From Caballeronia pedi (GTDB lineage: Bacteria; Pseudomonadota; Gammaproteobacteria; Burkholderiales; Burkholderiaceae), in the NCBI RefSeq assembly GCF_001544915.2, contig NZ_FCOE02000004.1, positions 248,001-312,000 of the forward strand: DNA of 64,000 nucleotides, given 5' to 3'. This document shows positions 54,066-63,041 of this stretch, piece by piece (position 1 is the first letter of the stretch; each line of letters begins with the position of its first letter). A model generated the notes under the pieces. It was not told the DNA's origin. It saw only the letters and a list, made by a program, of their open reading frames with translations, and did not search any database. Made by a program: the position numbers and the translations under genes.

Positions 54066-54473
54066 ATGCACTTCAAGATCCTTGAAATCGATCACGTCGT
54101 GATCCGTTGCGACGATCTCGACAACATGGTGCATTTCTACCGCACCTTACTGGGCTGTCCAATCGAGAAGGAACAGCGCGACATCGGCCTCGTGCAGATG
54201 CGCGCCGGCCGCTCGCTGATCGATCTGCTGGCCGTCGGCGCGAAGATCGACCGCCCGGACAGCGGCCAGCCGGGCGCGGGCCGCAACATGGATCATCTCT
54301 GCGTGCGCGTCGAGCCGTTCGATGCCGATGCGTTACGCGCGCATCTGGAACAACACGGTGCGCGCCTGGGCGAAGAAGCGCGGCGTTACGGCGCGCAAGG
54401 CTTCGGCCCATCCCTCTATCTGTTCGATCCCGAAGGCAACATGGTTGAACTCAAAGGGCCGCCCGAAGCATAA
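54066..54473 (+). CDS. VOC family protein (glyoxalase-like)
   Basis: A 135-residue vicinal-oxygen-chelate protein with two beta-alpha-beta-beta-beta modules: FKILEIDHVVIRCDDLDNMVHFYRTLLGCPIEKE and QPGAGRNMDHLCVRVEPFDADALRAHLEQHGARLGEEARRYGAQGFGPSLYLFDPEGNMVELKGPPE. Likely metal ligands are the His/Glu pairs in DHVVIR and the C-terminal VELKGPP. Members range from glyoxalases to bleomycin-resistance proteins, so the substrate is unknown. It starts the core segment after the island. Confidence 0.85.
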   Translation: MHFKILEIDHVVIRCDDLDNMVHFYRTLLGCPIEKEQRDIGLVQMRAGRSLIDLLAVGAKIDRPDSGQPGAGRNMDHLCVRVEPFDADALRAHLEQHGARLGEEARRYGAQGFGPSLYLFDPEGNMVELKGPPEA

Positions 54474-54477
54474 AAGC

Positions 54478-55029
54478 TCAAGCCGCGCCCGCCTTGAGCA
54501 CGTTCCAGCGAATCGCCACAGCGTCGACGGTTTCGCTGCCCAGCGACGCCTCGCCGTCCTGCATCATCAACTGCAAGCGCATCGTGCGTTCGGCCAGCTT
54601 GCCAAGCGCCTCGCCGACGCCATCGGCAAGCGACCAGACCGTCACGTTCTGCAGGCGCTCGACCTTGCCCTTCACGCCATTCCACCAGATGTCCGCCGTC
54701 CTGCCGGCATAGGCGATGACGATCACGCGATCCGAACGGCCGCTCGCCTTCGCGATACGCCGCTCATCGGGCTGGCCGACTTCGATCCAGGTTTCGATCT
54801 GCCCGGTGAGATCCTTTTGCCAGAGGTCGGGCTCATCCGTATCGGAAAGGCCCTTGCAGAACTCGAGGCGCTCGTCGGCGAACAATCCGAACGCAGCGAC
54901 GCGCACCATCATCCGCTCGTCGGTCTCCGACGGATGGCGCGCGATGGTCAGGGAATGATCGCCGTAGTAGTGGCGATCCATGTCGGCAATCTGGAGGTCT
55001 GCCTTGTAGATCGTGGATTTGAGAGCCAT
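54478..55029 (-). CDS. YaeQ family protein
   Basis: A 183-residue YaeQ-type protein: MALKSTIYKADLQIADMDRHYYGDHSLTIARHPSETDERMMVRVAAFGLFADERLEFCKGLSDTDEPDLWQKDLTG carries the family's PD-(D/E)XK-like core with the DRHYYGDH and DERMMVR segments. YaeQ is structurally a PD-(D/E)XK nuclease-like protein without a confirmed substrate; E. coli YaeQ affects a haemolysin pathway in mutant screens. It is convergent with the VOC gene. Single-copy, core-type location. Confidence 0.85.
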   Translation of the reverse strand: MALKSTIYKADLQIADMDRHYYGDHSLTIARHPSETDERMMVRVAAFGLFADERLEFCKGLSDTDEPDLWQKDLTGQIETWIEVGQPDERRIAKASGRSDRVIVIAYAGRTADIWWNGVKGKVERLQNVTVWSLADGVGEALGKLAERTMRLQLMMQDGEASLGSETVDAVAIRWNVLKAGAA

Positions 55030-55277
55030 TCAGCACGGAAGCCGGTGGGTAACCGGCGCAAGGGGTTGTCGACGTGGCGCGATGAGTCCCGCGCGAGACC
55101 GACATTGTGCGGCGAATCGGGGGGAATTTGGAAAAAAGCGACACACGCGCGATGGCTCAGCGAGCGTCGCGGCTTTGGACTAATGCTGACGATTAATCCG
55201 CGGATCAAACGAAACGCCGACGCGATTCAAAAGATCGCGCCGGTTTTTCTCCGAGTCAATTCAAGCGTAAACGCCGC
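55030..55277. other. Noncoding stretch
   Basis: About 250 bases between the divergent YaeQ and the small secreted protein gene; nothing recognised. Confidence 0.3.
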
Positions 55278-55622
55278 TTATTGATCGATGAAACGATCCG
55301 TGGTCCACATGCCTTGTGTATCGCTATTGGCGGCATTGACGAACTCGACGTCATGGCCCACCACGCGAATCACGCGAAAATGCGAATCGACGGGAGTGGA
55401 AATGCATTCAAAACCCTCGAAAAACTGCTGCATCTTCTGATGCTCGCCGGCTCTAGCGTGCTGGTCGGCCGAATCGAACTTGTCCTTGGACAAGCAGCCA
55501 TACGAATTGGGCCGGAAGGTGAACGTCTGCTGAGGCTGAACGACGCCGTCCTGGGCTTGCGCGACGGAAGCGGCTGCAATCAAACCCATCACCGCGAAAA
55601 GAGCACTGGCGCGTTTCGTCAT
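55278..55622 (-). CDS. Small secreted protein with a Cys pair
   Basis: A 114-residue protein with a signal peptide (MTKRASALFAVMGLIAAASVAQAQ, cleavage after Ala22). The mature part contains the segment YGCLSKDKFDSADQHARAGEHQKMQQFFEGFECIST, whose two Cys could form a disulphide in the periplasm. ATG 55622 is chosen; the frame to 55685 has no signal start. Function unknown. Confidence 0.6.
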   Translation of the reverse strand: MTKRASALFAVMGLIAAASVAQAQDGVVQPQQTFTFRPNSYGCLSKDKFDSADQHARAGEHQKMQQFFEGFECISTPVDSHFRVIRVVGHDVEFVNAANSDTQGMWTTDRFIDQ

Positions 55623-56022
55623 GTATATAGCCCCCAAACGAATAATTTCGAAATTAGCTATGTATTTAAAAGCGGATGACCGCAAGACTCATGCTAGTTG
55701 AGTGAGGCAAACTTGCAAGCACATGTCGTGTGCGATCGCAACACGTCAGAATGTCGCAGGATTTTGAGTGCGATTGCGTCGAAGGCGAATCAAATGAAAA
55801 TCGTCGCAAATATGCTTTTGGAGAAATGAAAGGCTGCCTTTTGTCGTATCAGGCTGCGACAATTTGCCTCCCAGTGAATTTTGGTGCGCTGCACGAGACG
55901 CGGATGCGGGTCAGCGAACAGATCGAGAAAAGGAATGTCGCACCGTCAAGCTGGCTGAACGGCCTATTGCCACGCTCCCGAGTTCATGGATAAATCGACG
56001 CATCACACTCAGGAGACCCAGC
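55623..56022. other. Noncoding stretch
   Basis: About 400 bases upstream of both neighbours; no protein-like frame. AGGAGACCCA before 56023 is a ribosome site. Confidence 0.3.
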
Positions 56023-56649
56023 ATGACCCTCGCTCAATGGCTGCCGTTCGCGATCGCGTCGGCGATTCTTGTCGCGATTCCCGGCCCGACCGTACTGCTC
56101 GTCGTGTCCTACGCGCTCGGCCACGGCCGCAAGTACGCGTTTGCCACCACGGTCGGCGTCGCGCTCGGTGATCTCACGGCGATGACCGCATCGATGCTCG
56201 GCCTCGGCGTGCTGCTCGCCGCCTCCGCGGAACTGTTCATGGCGGTGAAGTGGATCGGCGCGGCCTATCTCGTGTATCTCGGCATCAAGCTGTGGCGCGC
56301 GCCGGTCGTCGATACGGACGCCGTGCAACCGACCGGCGAATTGCGCACGGGCCGCATCGTGGCGCACGCCTACGCCGTGACTACGCTGAACCCGAAGAGC
56401 ATCATCTTTTTCGTCGCATTCGTGCCGCAATTCATCGATCCGCACGCGGCGAGCGTGTCGCAGATCGCGATTTTCGAGGCGACCTTCGTCGGACTGGCGG
56501 CCGCCAACGCGTTCGCTTACGCGCTGCTCGCGTCCGGCGCGCGCAAGGCGATCCGCAAGCCTTCCGTGCAGCGCGCGGTGAACCGTACGGGCGGCGCGCT
56601 CCTGATGGGCGCGGGCGTCTTCGCGGCAGCCTGGAAGAAAGCAACATGA
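56023..56649 (+). CDS. LysE/RhtB-family amino acid exporter
   Basis: A 208-residue inner membrane protein with about six helices. Family markers: MTLAQWLPFAIASAILVAIPGPTVLLVVSYALGHGRKYAFATTVGVALGDLTAMTASMLGLGVLLAAS and later GRIVAHAYAVTTLNPKSIIFFVAFVPQFI, the conserved NPK segment. LysE/RhtB proteins export lysine, threonine or homoserine and related metabolites. ATG 56023 has AGGAG upstream. The gene overlaps the SnoaL-like gene by 4 bases. Confidence 0.88.
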   Translation: MTLAQWLPFAIASAILVAIPGPTVLLVVSYALGHGRKYAFATTVGVALGDLTAMTASMLGLGVLLAASAELFMAVKWIGAAYLVYLGIKLWRAPVVDTDAVQPTGELRTGRIVAHAYAVTTLNPKSIIFFVAFVPQFIDPHAASVSQIAIFEATFVGLAAANAFAYALLASGARKAIRKPSVQRAVNRTGGALLMGAGVFAAAWKKAT

Positions 56650-57116
56650 GTCAGCAAGACGATTGGAGCGCCAGCGCAAGGCGCGTGTATTTCGGGTTGC
56701 TCGACGACTGGAACCGGCAGGACGCAGCCGCAATGGCCGCGCGCTTTACGGAGCGCGGCAGTCTGATTGGGTTTGACGGCAGCGCGATCGACGGGCGTAC
56801 GTGCATCGAGGCGCATCTTCAGCCGATCTTCACGCAACACCCGACGCCGCGTTTCGTGGCGAAGGTGCGCGAGGTGAGGCGCATGGCGAACGGGCAGGCG
56901 CTGCTGTTGCGCGCCGTCGCGGGCATGTGGCCGCGCGGCGCGACGGGTCTCGAACCCGGTTTGAACGCGGCGCAGACGATGGTGCTGTCGCTGTGCGACG
57001 GCGCGTATCGGATCGAACTGTTTCAGAACACGCCTGCCGCTTTTCACGGGCGGCCGGAGGAAAGCGAGAAGCTCAGCGCGGAGTTGCGTGAACTCGGGAA
57101 GCCCGAGGGCGGGTAG
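56646..57116 (+). CDS. SnoaL-like domain protein
   Basis: A 156-residue NTF2-fold protein: WSASARRVYFGLLDDWNRQDAAAMAARFTERGSLIGFDGSAIDGRTCIEAHLQPIFTQHPTPRFVAKVREVRRM, then GLNAAQTMVLSLCDGAYRIELFQNTPAAFHGRPEE. The fold fits ketosteroid isomerase/SnoaL-type cone proteins; no catalytic residue is certain. ATG 56646 overlaps the LysE stop by 4 bases, so the two are translationally coupled, suggesting a shared metabolite. Confidence 0.75.
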   Translation: MSQQDDWSASARRVYFGLLDDWNRQDAAAMAARFTERGSLIGFDGSAIDGRTCIEAHLQPIFTQHPTPRFVAKVREVRRMANGQALLLRAVAGMWPRGATGLEPGLNAAQTMVLSLCDGAYRIELFQNTPAAFHGRPEESEKLSAELRELGKPEGG

Positions 57117-57128
57117 TGCCGGCTGCGT

Positions 57129-58517
57129 TTACTTGCCGATGCAAAAGCGGCTGAAGATCACGCCCAACAGATCATCGGACGTGAATTCGCCCGTAATCGC
57201 GTTGAGATCGTCCTGCGCGAGCCGCAGTTCTTCCGCGAAAAGATCGAGCACTTGCGAGCGTTGATCTGCATGTTCGGCGGCCAGCGCAAGGTGATCGCGC
57301 GCTTCGCGCAGCGCGATCAGATGACGTTCGCGCGCGAGGTAGACGCTCTCCGCGCCCGCCTGCCAGCCTGCGATTCTCAACAGTTCGGCGCGCAGCAGCG
57401 CAATGCCATCGCCGGTTTTCGCCGACAGATTGACCTCGCGCGCGTGACCTTCGCCGTCGCGCGTGCCGGCCGGCGCGCCTGCGAGATCCGTCTTGTTCCT
57501 GACCCGCACGACAGGCACGCCCGCGGGAAAGCGCGCCGCGATGGCCTGGTCTTCCGACGTCACCTCCTCACGCGCATCGAGCAGATGAAGCACGACATCG
57601 GCGCGCTCGATTTCGCCCCACGTGCGCTCGATGCCGATACGTTCCACCTCGTCCTGCGTCTCGCGCAGTCCGGCCGTATCGATGATATGCAGCGGAATGC
57701 CTTCGACCTGAATCGTCTGCGCGACCTTGTCGCGCGTCGTGCCGGCGATCGGCGTGACGATCGCGAGCTCCGCGCCCGCGAGCGCGTTCAACAGCGACGA
57801 TTTGCCCACGTTCGGCTGACCTGCGAGCACGACTGACAGGCCTTCGCGCAGCAGCGCGCCCTGACGCGCATCGGCGAGAACCGTGTCCAGCCGTTCTCGG
57901 ATGCGCGCGAGTTTGCCGCGCGCGTCGGCCGCTTCGAGAAAATCGATCTCCTCTTCGGGAAAATCCAGAGTCGCCTCGACGAGCATTCGCAGGGTGATCA
58001 CGTCCTCCACGAGCGCGTGGATCTCGCGCGAAAACGCGCCCTCCAGCGAGCGGCCCGCCGAACGCGCGGCAGCCTCGGTGCTGGCTTCGATCAGATCGGC
58101 GACGGCTTCCGCCTGCGCGAGATCGAGCTTGTCGTTGAGAAACGCGCGCCGCGTGAATTCACCCGGCTCGGCGAGCCGCAGGCCGAAATCGCGGCCCGCT
58201 TCGATTGCGCGTTGCAGAACCAGTTGCAGCACGATCGGACCGCCGTGACCCTGCAACTCCAGCACGTGCTCGCCGGTGTACGAGTGCGGCGCGGGGAAGT
58301 AGAGCGCGATGCCGCGATCGAGCGCTTCGCCGTCGCCATCGACGAACGGCACATAGCTGGCGTGACGCGGCGCCAGTGCCTGGCCGCACAACGCGTGCAT
58401 CGCCTTTTGCGCGGCGGCTTCGCCCGCCCGGCCGAACGACAGGCGCACGACGCCGATACCGCCACGCCCCGGCGCGGTGGCGATTGCGACGATCGGATCG
58501 GTGTCGTTGCTCAGCAT
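57129..58517 (-). CDS. mnmE: tRNA uridine-5-carboxymethylaminomethyl modification GTPase MnmE
   Basis: A 462-residue MnmE (TrmE) that modifies U34 of tRNAs with MnmG. N-terminal formyl-THF-binding domain ([26 protein letters not shown]), a helical domain, and the inserted G domain with [12 protein letters not shown] (Walker A), DTAGLRE (switch II) and NKTDL (the specificity motif), ending in the MnmE C-terminal CIGK, the conserved Cys-Ile-Gly-Lys. Intact, convergent with the LysE/SnoaL pair. Start ATG 58517. Confidence 0.97.
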   Translation of the reverse strand: MLSNDTDPIVAIATAPGRGGIGVVRLSFGRAGEAAAQKAMHALCGQALAPRHASYVPFVDGDGEALDRGIALYFPAPHSYTGEHVLELQGHGGPIVLQLVLQRAIEAGRDFGLRLAEPGEFTRRAFLNDKLDLAQAEAVADLIEASTEAAARSAGRSLEGAFSREIHALVEDVITLRMLVEATLDFPEEEIDFLEAADARGKLARIRERLDTVLADARQGALLREGLSVVLAGQPNVGKSSLLNALAGAELAIVTPIAGTTRDKVAQTIQVEGIPLHIIDTAGLRETQDEVERIGIERTWGEIERADVVLHLLDAREEVTSEDQAIAARFPAGVPVVRVRNKTDLAGAPAGTRDGEGHAREVNLSAKTGDGIALLRAELLRIAGWQAGAESVYLARERHLIALREARDHLALAAEHADQRSQVLDLFAEELRLAQDDLNAITGEFTSDDLLGVIFSRFCIGK

Positions 58518-58827
58518 GACGGTAGGGGACTGGATGGTTCGGAAGTGCGCGCATTGTATCGCGATGCCTGCAACTCACCGATTCGCGATGGACGAACGCG
58601 GAGCGCGGTTATTATCTTTTTTGAGATACGTGACTTCCCACCCGTGGTCGTGAAATTTTGAGCGCTTACCTCGTTGAGCCGCCAAGAAACATGGAGATAC
58701 ACGAAAATAACATTGCTAAAAAGCAATCATGACCGACTCTTATTTAAGATAAATCAACGCATATGTACGCCAAAAATAGCGCAATTGGTTGACTCCTAAG
58801 CAGCGATTGCCTCGCACAATCCAGCCC
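58518..58827. other. Divergent intergenic region
   Basis: About 310 bases between mnmE (minus) and the helix-turn-helix-type gene (plus). It contains a small palindrome TTGCTAAAAAGCAA at 58713-58726 and AGATAAATC at about 58747, which recurs as AGATAAATC near 59276 in front of the next gene. These could be regulatory sites. Confidence 0.4.
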
Positions 58828-59244
58828 ATGCCTACACCACAAGAAAAAGCCGATTTCTCCGAGCGGCTCAAATTCTCGATGACCCGTGCACCCGAAAAGA
58901 TGCGCGGCGCGACCGCCCTCGCATTGCACTTCAACTTGCGCTACCAGGGCGAGCCGGTTTCGCCACAGACGGCGCACAAGTGGCTCACCGCGCGCTCGAT
59001 TCCGACCGTCGACAAGCTGAAGACCCTCGCGGACTGGCTCAAGGTCGACCAGCACTGGCTGCACTACGGCCCGCCGCCGAGCGGCAATCCGCAGGCGACG
59101 CCGAAGCCGCTCGCGCGCGACGAGCACTATCCGGCAACCGAGGAAACGCTGGAGCTGGCAACGAAGATCGAGGCGCTGTCGCCGCATCATCGGTATTTGC
59201 TCGAGGAATTGGTCGAGCAGTTTTATGGGGCGATGAAGCGGTGA
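58828..59244 (+). CDS. Small XRE-like DNA-binding protein
   Basis: A 138-residue protein, MPTPQEKADFSERLKFSMTRAPEKMRGATALALHFNLRYQGEPVSPQTAHKWLTARSIPTVDKLKTLADWLKVDQHWLHYG, whose residues about 10-75 form an XRE-type helix-turn-helix (ALALHFNLR, then SPQTAHKWLTA as recognition helix, then LADWLKV). It is divergent from mnmE and precedes a paralogue-like gene. ATG 58828 is chosen; an in-frame start at 58789 would extend a low-complexity lead. Confidence 0.75.
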   Translation: MPTPQEKADFSERLKFSMTRAPEKMRGATALALHFNLRYQGEPVSPQTAHKWLTARSIPTVDKLKTLADWLKVDQHWLHYGPPPSGNPQATPKPLARDEHYPATEETLELATKIEALSPHHRYLLEELVEQFYGAMKR

Positions 59245-59425
59245 ATCGCCTTTGTTGGGGAATTTTCGTAACTTTGAGATAAATCTTCGGCGCCTCGAAA
59301 CGCTGAACGAACCGCTACTGCGTGAGGCTGGAGCCAGGTTCGGACACCTTCATCGGCCAAAAGGCATTTGGTACGCCAAAAGACCTTTGGCCACTCAAGA
59401 ACGACTTTCGCGCATTCTCGGGTTC

Positions 59426-59839
59426 ATGAAACGCATCCATTCTCTCGCCACCTTCAAGAAGCGCTTCCGAGAAGCGCTCATTGCGAAACAATCAGACTTG
59501 AACAAGCTGGGGCCATTTCGCAGCAATTCGTTCAAATTGGGTAGCGGCAAGGCTCTCGCCACCGCGCTCTACACCAAATTCGGCGTGCAACTGGCGGATG
59601 CGACCACGCAACGCTGGATCAATGGTCAGGGATTCCCGTCCGAGGAGAACTGGCCATTTGTGACTGCGCTCGTCGAAAGATCCCGTGATTGGCTGACAGG
59701 CGCTTCGGACGCGCATGGACATGGCGCTACGAGCCTCGAGGCCAACGAGCCCGTTCGGCCTTACGGCAACGTTCCTCCACGAGAACGGGCTCTCGCATTG
59801 CTTCGTGAAGCGACGCGCATCATCGAAGACGATATCTAA
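59426..59839 (+). CDS. Second small helix-turn-helix-like protein
   Basis: A 137-residue protein similar in layout to the preceding one: KLGSGKALATALYTKFGVQLADATTQRWINGQGFPSEENWPFVTALVERSRDWLTGA, with TTQRWINGQGFPS in the place of the recognition helix and the ALVERSRDWLT helix matching LADWLKVDQHWL. The tail (NVPPRERALALLREATRIIEDDI) is helical. Probably a diverged paralogue with a regulatory role. ATG 59426 is chosen; the longer frame from 59252 has no site. Confidence 0.6.
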   Translation: MKRIHSLATFKKRFREALIAKQSDLNKLGPFRSNSFKLGSGKALATALYTKFGVQLADATTQRWINGQGFPSEENWPFVTALVERSRDWLTGASDAHGHGATSLEANEPVRPYGNVPPRERALALLREATRIIEDDI

Positions 59840-59850
59840 CTCACAAAGCA

Positions 59851-59877
59851 AAACGCCCGGCCAAAAGCCGGGCGTTT
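59851..59877. terminator. Bidirectional terminator between the HTH gene and yidC
   Basis: AAACGCCCGGC (59851-59861), loop CAAAA, GCCGGGCGTTT (59867-59877) is a perfect 11-bp stem with A and T flanks on both sides. It can terminate both converging transcripts, the small helix-turn-helix gene from the left and yidC from the right. Confidence 0.85.
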
Positions 59878-59902
59878 CCACATCCAAGGAAAGAAGAAGC
59901 GC

Positions 59903-61570
59903 TTACGCAGCCTTCTTCTTCTTACCCATCATGCGCGTGATGTAATACTGCTGCGCGATCGACAGTACGTTGTTCACCACGTAATACAGCACGAGACCGG
60001 CCGGGAAGAAGAAGAACATGACCGAGAACGCGATCGGCATGAACATCATCATCTTCGCCTGAACGGGGTCGGGCGGCGTCGGGTTCAGCTTGGTCTGCAC
60101 GAACATCGAGACGGCCATCAGCACCGGCAGGATGAAGTATGGGTCCTGTTGCGACAGATCGTGAATCCAGCCGATCCACGGCGCGCCGCGCATTTCCACC
60201 GACGACAGCAGCACCCAGTACAGCGAGATGAACACCGGAATCTGCACGACCACCGGCAGACAGCCGCCGAACGGATTGACCTTTTCGGTCTTGTACAGCG
60301 ACATCAGCTCGGCGTTCATCTTCTGCGGATCGCTCTTGAAGCGTTCGCGGATCTGCTGCATGCGTGGCGTGATTTCCTTCATGCGCGCCATCGACTTGTA
60401 GCTCGCCGCCGACAGCGGGAAGAACACGGCCTTGATGAGCAGCGTCAGCAGCACGATCGCCCAGCCCCAGTTGTGCACGTAGCTGTGGATCTTCTCGAGC
60501 AGCCAGAAGAGCGGCTTGGCGATGATCGTCACCATGCCGTAATCCTTCACGAGCTCCAGACCCGGCGCGATGCCTTCGAGCATGCGCTCTTCTTCCGGAC
60601 CGGCGAAGAGGCGCGCATCGACGTTCGCGGTCTGTCCCGGCGCAATGGTCTGCGCCGGCAGCGTCATGCCGACGCGATAAAGATCCGGATCGATCTTCTG
60701 CACGTAGATATCGCGCTTCACGCCCTGCTGCGGAATCCACGCCGACGCGAAGTAATGCTGCACCATCGCGATCCAGCCGTTATCCGACGACGGCTCGAAC
60801 GTGGCCTTGTTCTTGTCGATGTCGGAGAAGTCGATCTTCTGGAAGTGCTTCTGATCCGTGTAGACCGCCGGCCCGATGAACGTATGCGAGAAGCGCGGCG
60901 TTTCGACCGGCGTGTTGTCGCGTACGAGTTCCATGTAGAGCTTCGGCGAGACCGGCGCGGTGCCGACGTTCTCGATCTTCGTATCGACGTTGATCACGTA
61001 GCTGCCGCGCGTGAACGTGTACGTCTTGATGACCTTCACGCCACCCTTCACCGGCGATTCGAACGCGATCTTCAGCGTCTTTTCGTCGCCCGTCAGCGAC
61101 GTCTGGCCGGGCACCGGCGTGAAGATGTCGTTGTGGTTCGGGAAGTCGCCGCCGAGCAGGCCCGTGCGCGCGAGATACGTGTGGTTCGCCGTGTGGTCGA
61201 ACAGCGTGATGTAGAGGTCAGGCTGCTTGCCGTCGCCTTCCTTGATCAGCGAGAGCTTCGAGAGCGTGCCGCCGCGCGTGTCGATCTCGCCGGAGTACAC
61301 GTCGGTCGTGAACTTGACGAGTTGCGCCTGGGCCGTGGCGGGCGGCGTCGCCGTGCCGGGCGCGGCCGTGCCGGCAGGCGCGTTCGGCAGTTCGGAAGGC
61401 TGTGCGCCGGATGCGGCTGTGCCCGGTGCCGGGTTGCTGGCGGTCTTGGCCGGTTGCGTCGCGCTCGGGAAGAACATCGACGGGCGCCCATGGTCGCGTT
61501 GCCAGTTGTCGAACAGCAGGACAACTGACACGAAGAAGATGACCCATAGGACGGTGCGTTTGATATCCAT
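59903..61570 (-). CDS. yidC: Membrane protein insertase YidC
   Basis: A 555-residue YidC: N-terminal membrane helix ([23 protein letters not shown]), a low-complexity Pro/Ala/Thr linker, the large periplasmic P1 domain and the conserved C-terminal insertase core with five helices, including [64 protein letters not shown] and the final [26 protein letters not shown]. It inserts membrane proteins, some with SecYEG. It lies in the conserved order yidC-yidD-rnpA-rpmH on the minus strand, next to dnaA. Start ATG 61570. Confidence 0.97.
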   Translation of the reverse strand: MDIKRTVLWVIFFVSVVLLFDNWQRDHGRPSMFFPSATQPAKTASNPAPGTAASGAQPSELPNAPAGTAAPGTATPPATAQAQLVKFTTDVYSGEIDTRGGTLSKLSLIKEGDGKQPDLYITLFDHTANHTYLARTGLLGGDFPNHNDIFTPVPGQTSLTGDEKTLKIAFESPVKGGVKVIKTYTFTRGSYVINVDTKIENVGTAPVSPKLYMELVRDNTPVETPRFSHTFIGPAVYTDQKHFQKIDFSDIDKNKATFEPSSDNGWIAMVQHYFASAWIPQQGVKRDIYVQKIDPDLYRVGMTLPAQTIAPGQTANVDARLFAGPEEERMLEGIAPGLELVKDYGMVTIIAKPLFWLLEKIHSYVHNWGWAIVLLTLLIKAVFFPLSAASYKSMARMKEITPRMQQIRERFKSDPQKMNAELMSLYKTEKVNPFGGCLPVVVQIPVFISLYWVLLSSVEMRGAPWIGWIHDLSQQDPYFILPVLMAVSMFVQTKLNPTPPDPVQAKMMMFMPIAFSVMFFFFPAGLVLYYVVNNVLSIAQQYYITRMMGKKKKAA

Positions 61571-61578
61571 GCGTTGTC

Positions 61579-61896
61579 TCAGTGTCGATCGGAAAGCGCT
61601 TCAGCGCCGTTTAGTGTTGAAAGCTTGTCTTGCGCAGAATCAGCGCGCGACTCGGACGCGTCGTCGGAGCCGGCGTGACCGCGGGCAGGAGGCACGAGAT
61701 CGACGCCGCCCGCCGAAAGGGGATGGCAGCGGCACAGCCGCTTCACGGCGAGATACGTGCCATGCGCGGCGCCATGATACTGGATTGCCTCGCGTGCGTA
61801 GTCGGAACAGGAAGGATAAAAGCGGCAGCGGTTGCCGAGCAGCGGGCTCACAGCAACCTTGTAGAAGCGCAACAACGCGATGAGTGCCGTTTGCAT
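61579..61896 (-). CDS. yidD: Membrane protein insertion efficiency factor YidD
   Basis: A 105-residue YidD-like protein: [70 protein letters not shown] is the family core with the conserved [11 protein letters not shown] and RLCRCHP segments, and the C-terminal 30 residues are a poorly conserved extension. It assists YidC-dependent insertion. ATG 61896 is chosen; the longer frame to 62052 has an Arg/Pro-rich lead without a site. It overlaps neither neighbour but lies within the yidC-rnpA cluster. Confidence 0.88.
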   Translation of the reverse strand: MQTALIALLRFYKVAVSPLLGNRCRFYPSCSDYAREAIQYHGAAHGTYLAVKRLCRCHPLSAGGVDLVPPARGHAGSDDASESRADSAQDKLSTLNGAEALSDRH

Positions 61897-61954
61897 AAGC
61901 TTCGCGCCGCGCGCCGGGTTCACCATGACAGGCAAATCTGGCGCAAACCGCGCT

Positions 61955-62479
61955 TCATGACCCTGACGGGCCGGATGTGTCGTCGACGGCGGGCGCCTCG
62001 GGCGCCGCCACCACGGTTTCGGCCGCGCGGCGCGCAACTTCGCGCACGGCACGGTCGAGCAATGTTTCCAGTTCGCTGCCGACGAGCGCCCGAAGCGGCG
62101 GGGAACTCGCGCTCGGCATCGCCTTGCGGTCGAGCTTCGCGTGCAACCGAACCAGAATATCGAATCCGTTCAACTGCGCGCGACGCAGCCTGAACGCGTC
62201 GCGCGCAAGCCGCTTGATCAGATTGCGCGTGACGGCGCGCGGCGCCTGCTTCTTGCCGATCACCAGTCCGAGCCGCGCTTCCTTTCCGGACGGCTTGCCG
62301 TACAGGACGAAGTGCGGCGAGCGACGCCAGGGGCGCAAACGAAAAACGGATGAGAACTCATCCGTTTTCAGCAGCCTTGCGGCCTTGGGGAACGCGGCCT
62401 GCGCCGGCAACTGAACGATGTCCTGTCTCAAGACTTCTGTGCGGCGCGTGAGCGGCTCGCCGTCGAGTGCAGCATCCAA
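61955..62479 (-). CDS. rnpA: Ribonuclease P protein component RnpA
   Basis: A 174-residue RNase P protein: [68 protein letters not shown] carries the RNR motif region ([10 protein letters not shown]) and the strand order of the family. Usual length is about 120-140, and the C-terminal 40 residues here are an Ala/Val-rich tail. The start is uncertain: TTG 62479 gives the longest frame; shorter family members begin close to the [12 protein letters not shown] segment, so a TTG near 62410 is possible. It lies 23 bases after rpmH on the same strand. Confidence 0.9.
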   Translation of the reverse strand: MDAALDGEPLTRRTEVLRQDIVQLPAQAAFPKAARLLKTDEFSSVFRLRPWRRSPHFVLYGKPSGKEARLGLVIGKKQAPRAVTRNLIKRLARDAFRLRRAQLNGFDILVRLHAKLDRKAMPSASSPPLRALVGSELETLLDRAVREVARRAAETVVAAPEAPAVDDTSGPSGS

Positions 62480-62502
62480 CCGCGAGCGAACACTCGGCAG
62501 AC

Positions 62503-62637
62503 TTAGATTGCCAGGCGCTTGCGGCCCTTCGCGCGGCGAGCGTTGATGACCTTGCGGCCACCAGCGGTCTTCATGCGAACGCGGAAGCCATGGGTGCGCT
62601 TGCGGCGCGTCACGGAAGGTTGGTAAGTACGTTTCAT
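62503..62637 (-). CDS. rpmH: 50S ribosomal protein L34
   Basis: A 44-residue L34: [22 protein letters not shown] then the basic [22 protein letters not shown], the exact family form. L34 sits near the polypeptide exit site of the 50S subunit. Start ATG 62637, stop TAA 62503-62505. It shares its promoter region with dnaA (divergent) and is followed by rnpA, as is normal in Burkholderiaceae. Confidence 0.98.
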
Positions 62638-62741
62638 GTTGCTCTCACTTGAGTTGATTGACCGCGCGGGCTTGGCTCCAGTGTGGTCACTGCAAGCGCG
62701 ATGGCCGGAGGTTCAGGAATTCTGTTTTCGCGGAACCCGCT

Positions 62742-62770
62742 ATTTAAACCGTTTTCCTATTGACCGTCAA
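62742..62770 (-). promoter_or_regulatory. rpmH-rnpA promoter
   Basis: Reading on the minus strand, TTGACG (complement of 62765-62770) and TTAAAT (complement of 62742-62747) are separated by exactly 17 bases, matching a sigma-70 -35/-10 pair (-10 four of six). The start site would be about 100 bases before rpmH. It is the best promoter in the window. Confidence 0.75.
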
Positions 62771-62835
62771 TAGCTTAGCACTCGCGAAGGCGCATTCCAG
62801 CGCAATTTCGACCCGTCGGACGCGTTGATTTGACC

Positions 62836-62845
62836 CTGTGGATAA
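62836..62845 (-). promoter_or_regulatory. DnaA box
   Basis: CTGTGGATAA on the plus strand is the complement of TTATCCACAG, the consensus DnaA box. It lies in the dnaA promoter region, so DnaA autoregulation is likely. No second perfect box is seen within the 400-base gap. Confidence 0.8.
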
Positions 62846-63041
62846 CTCGCGCGCCACCCTCGTTTGGCGTTAGAATCTCGCCTTACTCCCAAATATCCGC
62901 CCGCTGCTTCGGCCCGCCGTCCGCCCGCAAACCCTTGCGGCGTAAGCCTCCGGAGCATACCTGCTCGGCTGTGCCGGGACTTGTCCGAACGTTCGGCAAG
63001 CACGGCCCGCAGGCGCGGAGCAACCATAACGACCGCATTCG

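Larger units (their letters stand above)
62638..63041. other. rpmH-dnaA intergenic region, possible origin vicinity
   Basis: About 400 bases between the divergent rpmH (minus) and dnaA (plus). It holds the rpmH promoter (62742-62770), one perfect DnaA box (62836-62845) and a weak TAGAAT -10-like hexamer at 62871 for dnaA. Only one box is seen, so I do not call oriC here. Confidence 0.6.

Noticed and set aside
55984-56733. Minus-strand frame of 249 codons
   Set aside because: Antisense to the LysE-type gene; sequence is Arg/His-rich and unlike a protein.
60149-61528. Long plus-strand frame of 459 codons
   Set aside because: It is antisense to yidC, Arg/His/Asp-rich with no domain, as expected of a shadow in G+C-rich DNA.
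62638-63041. oriC
   Set aside because: Only one perfect DnaA box and no clear A+T-rich unwinding region were found.
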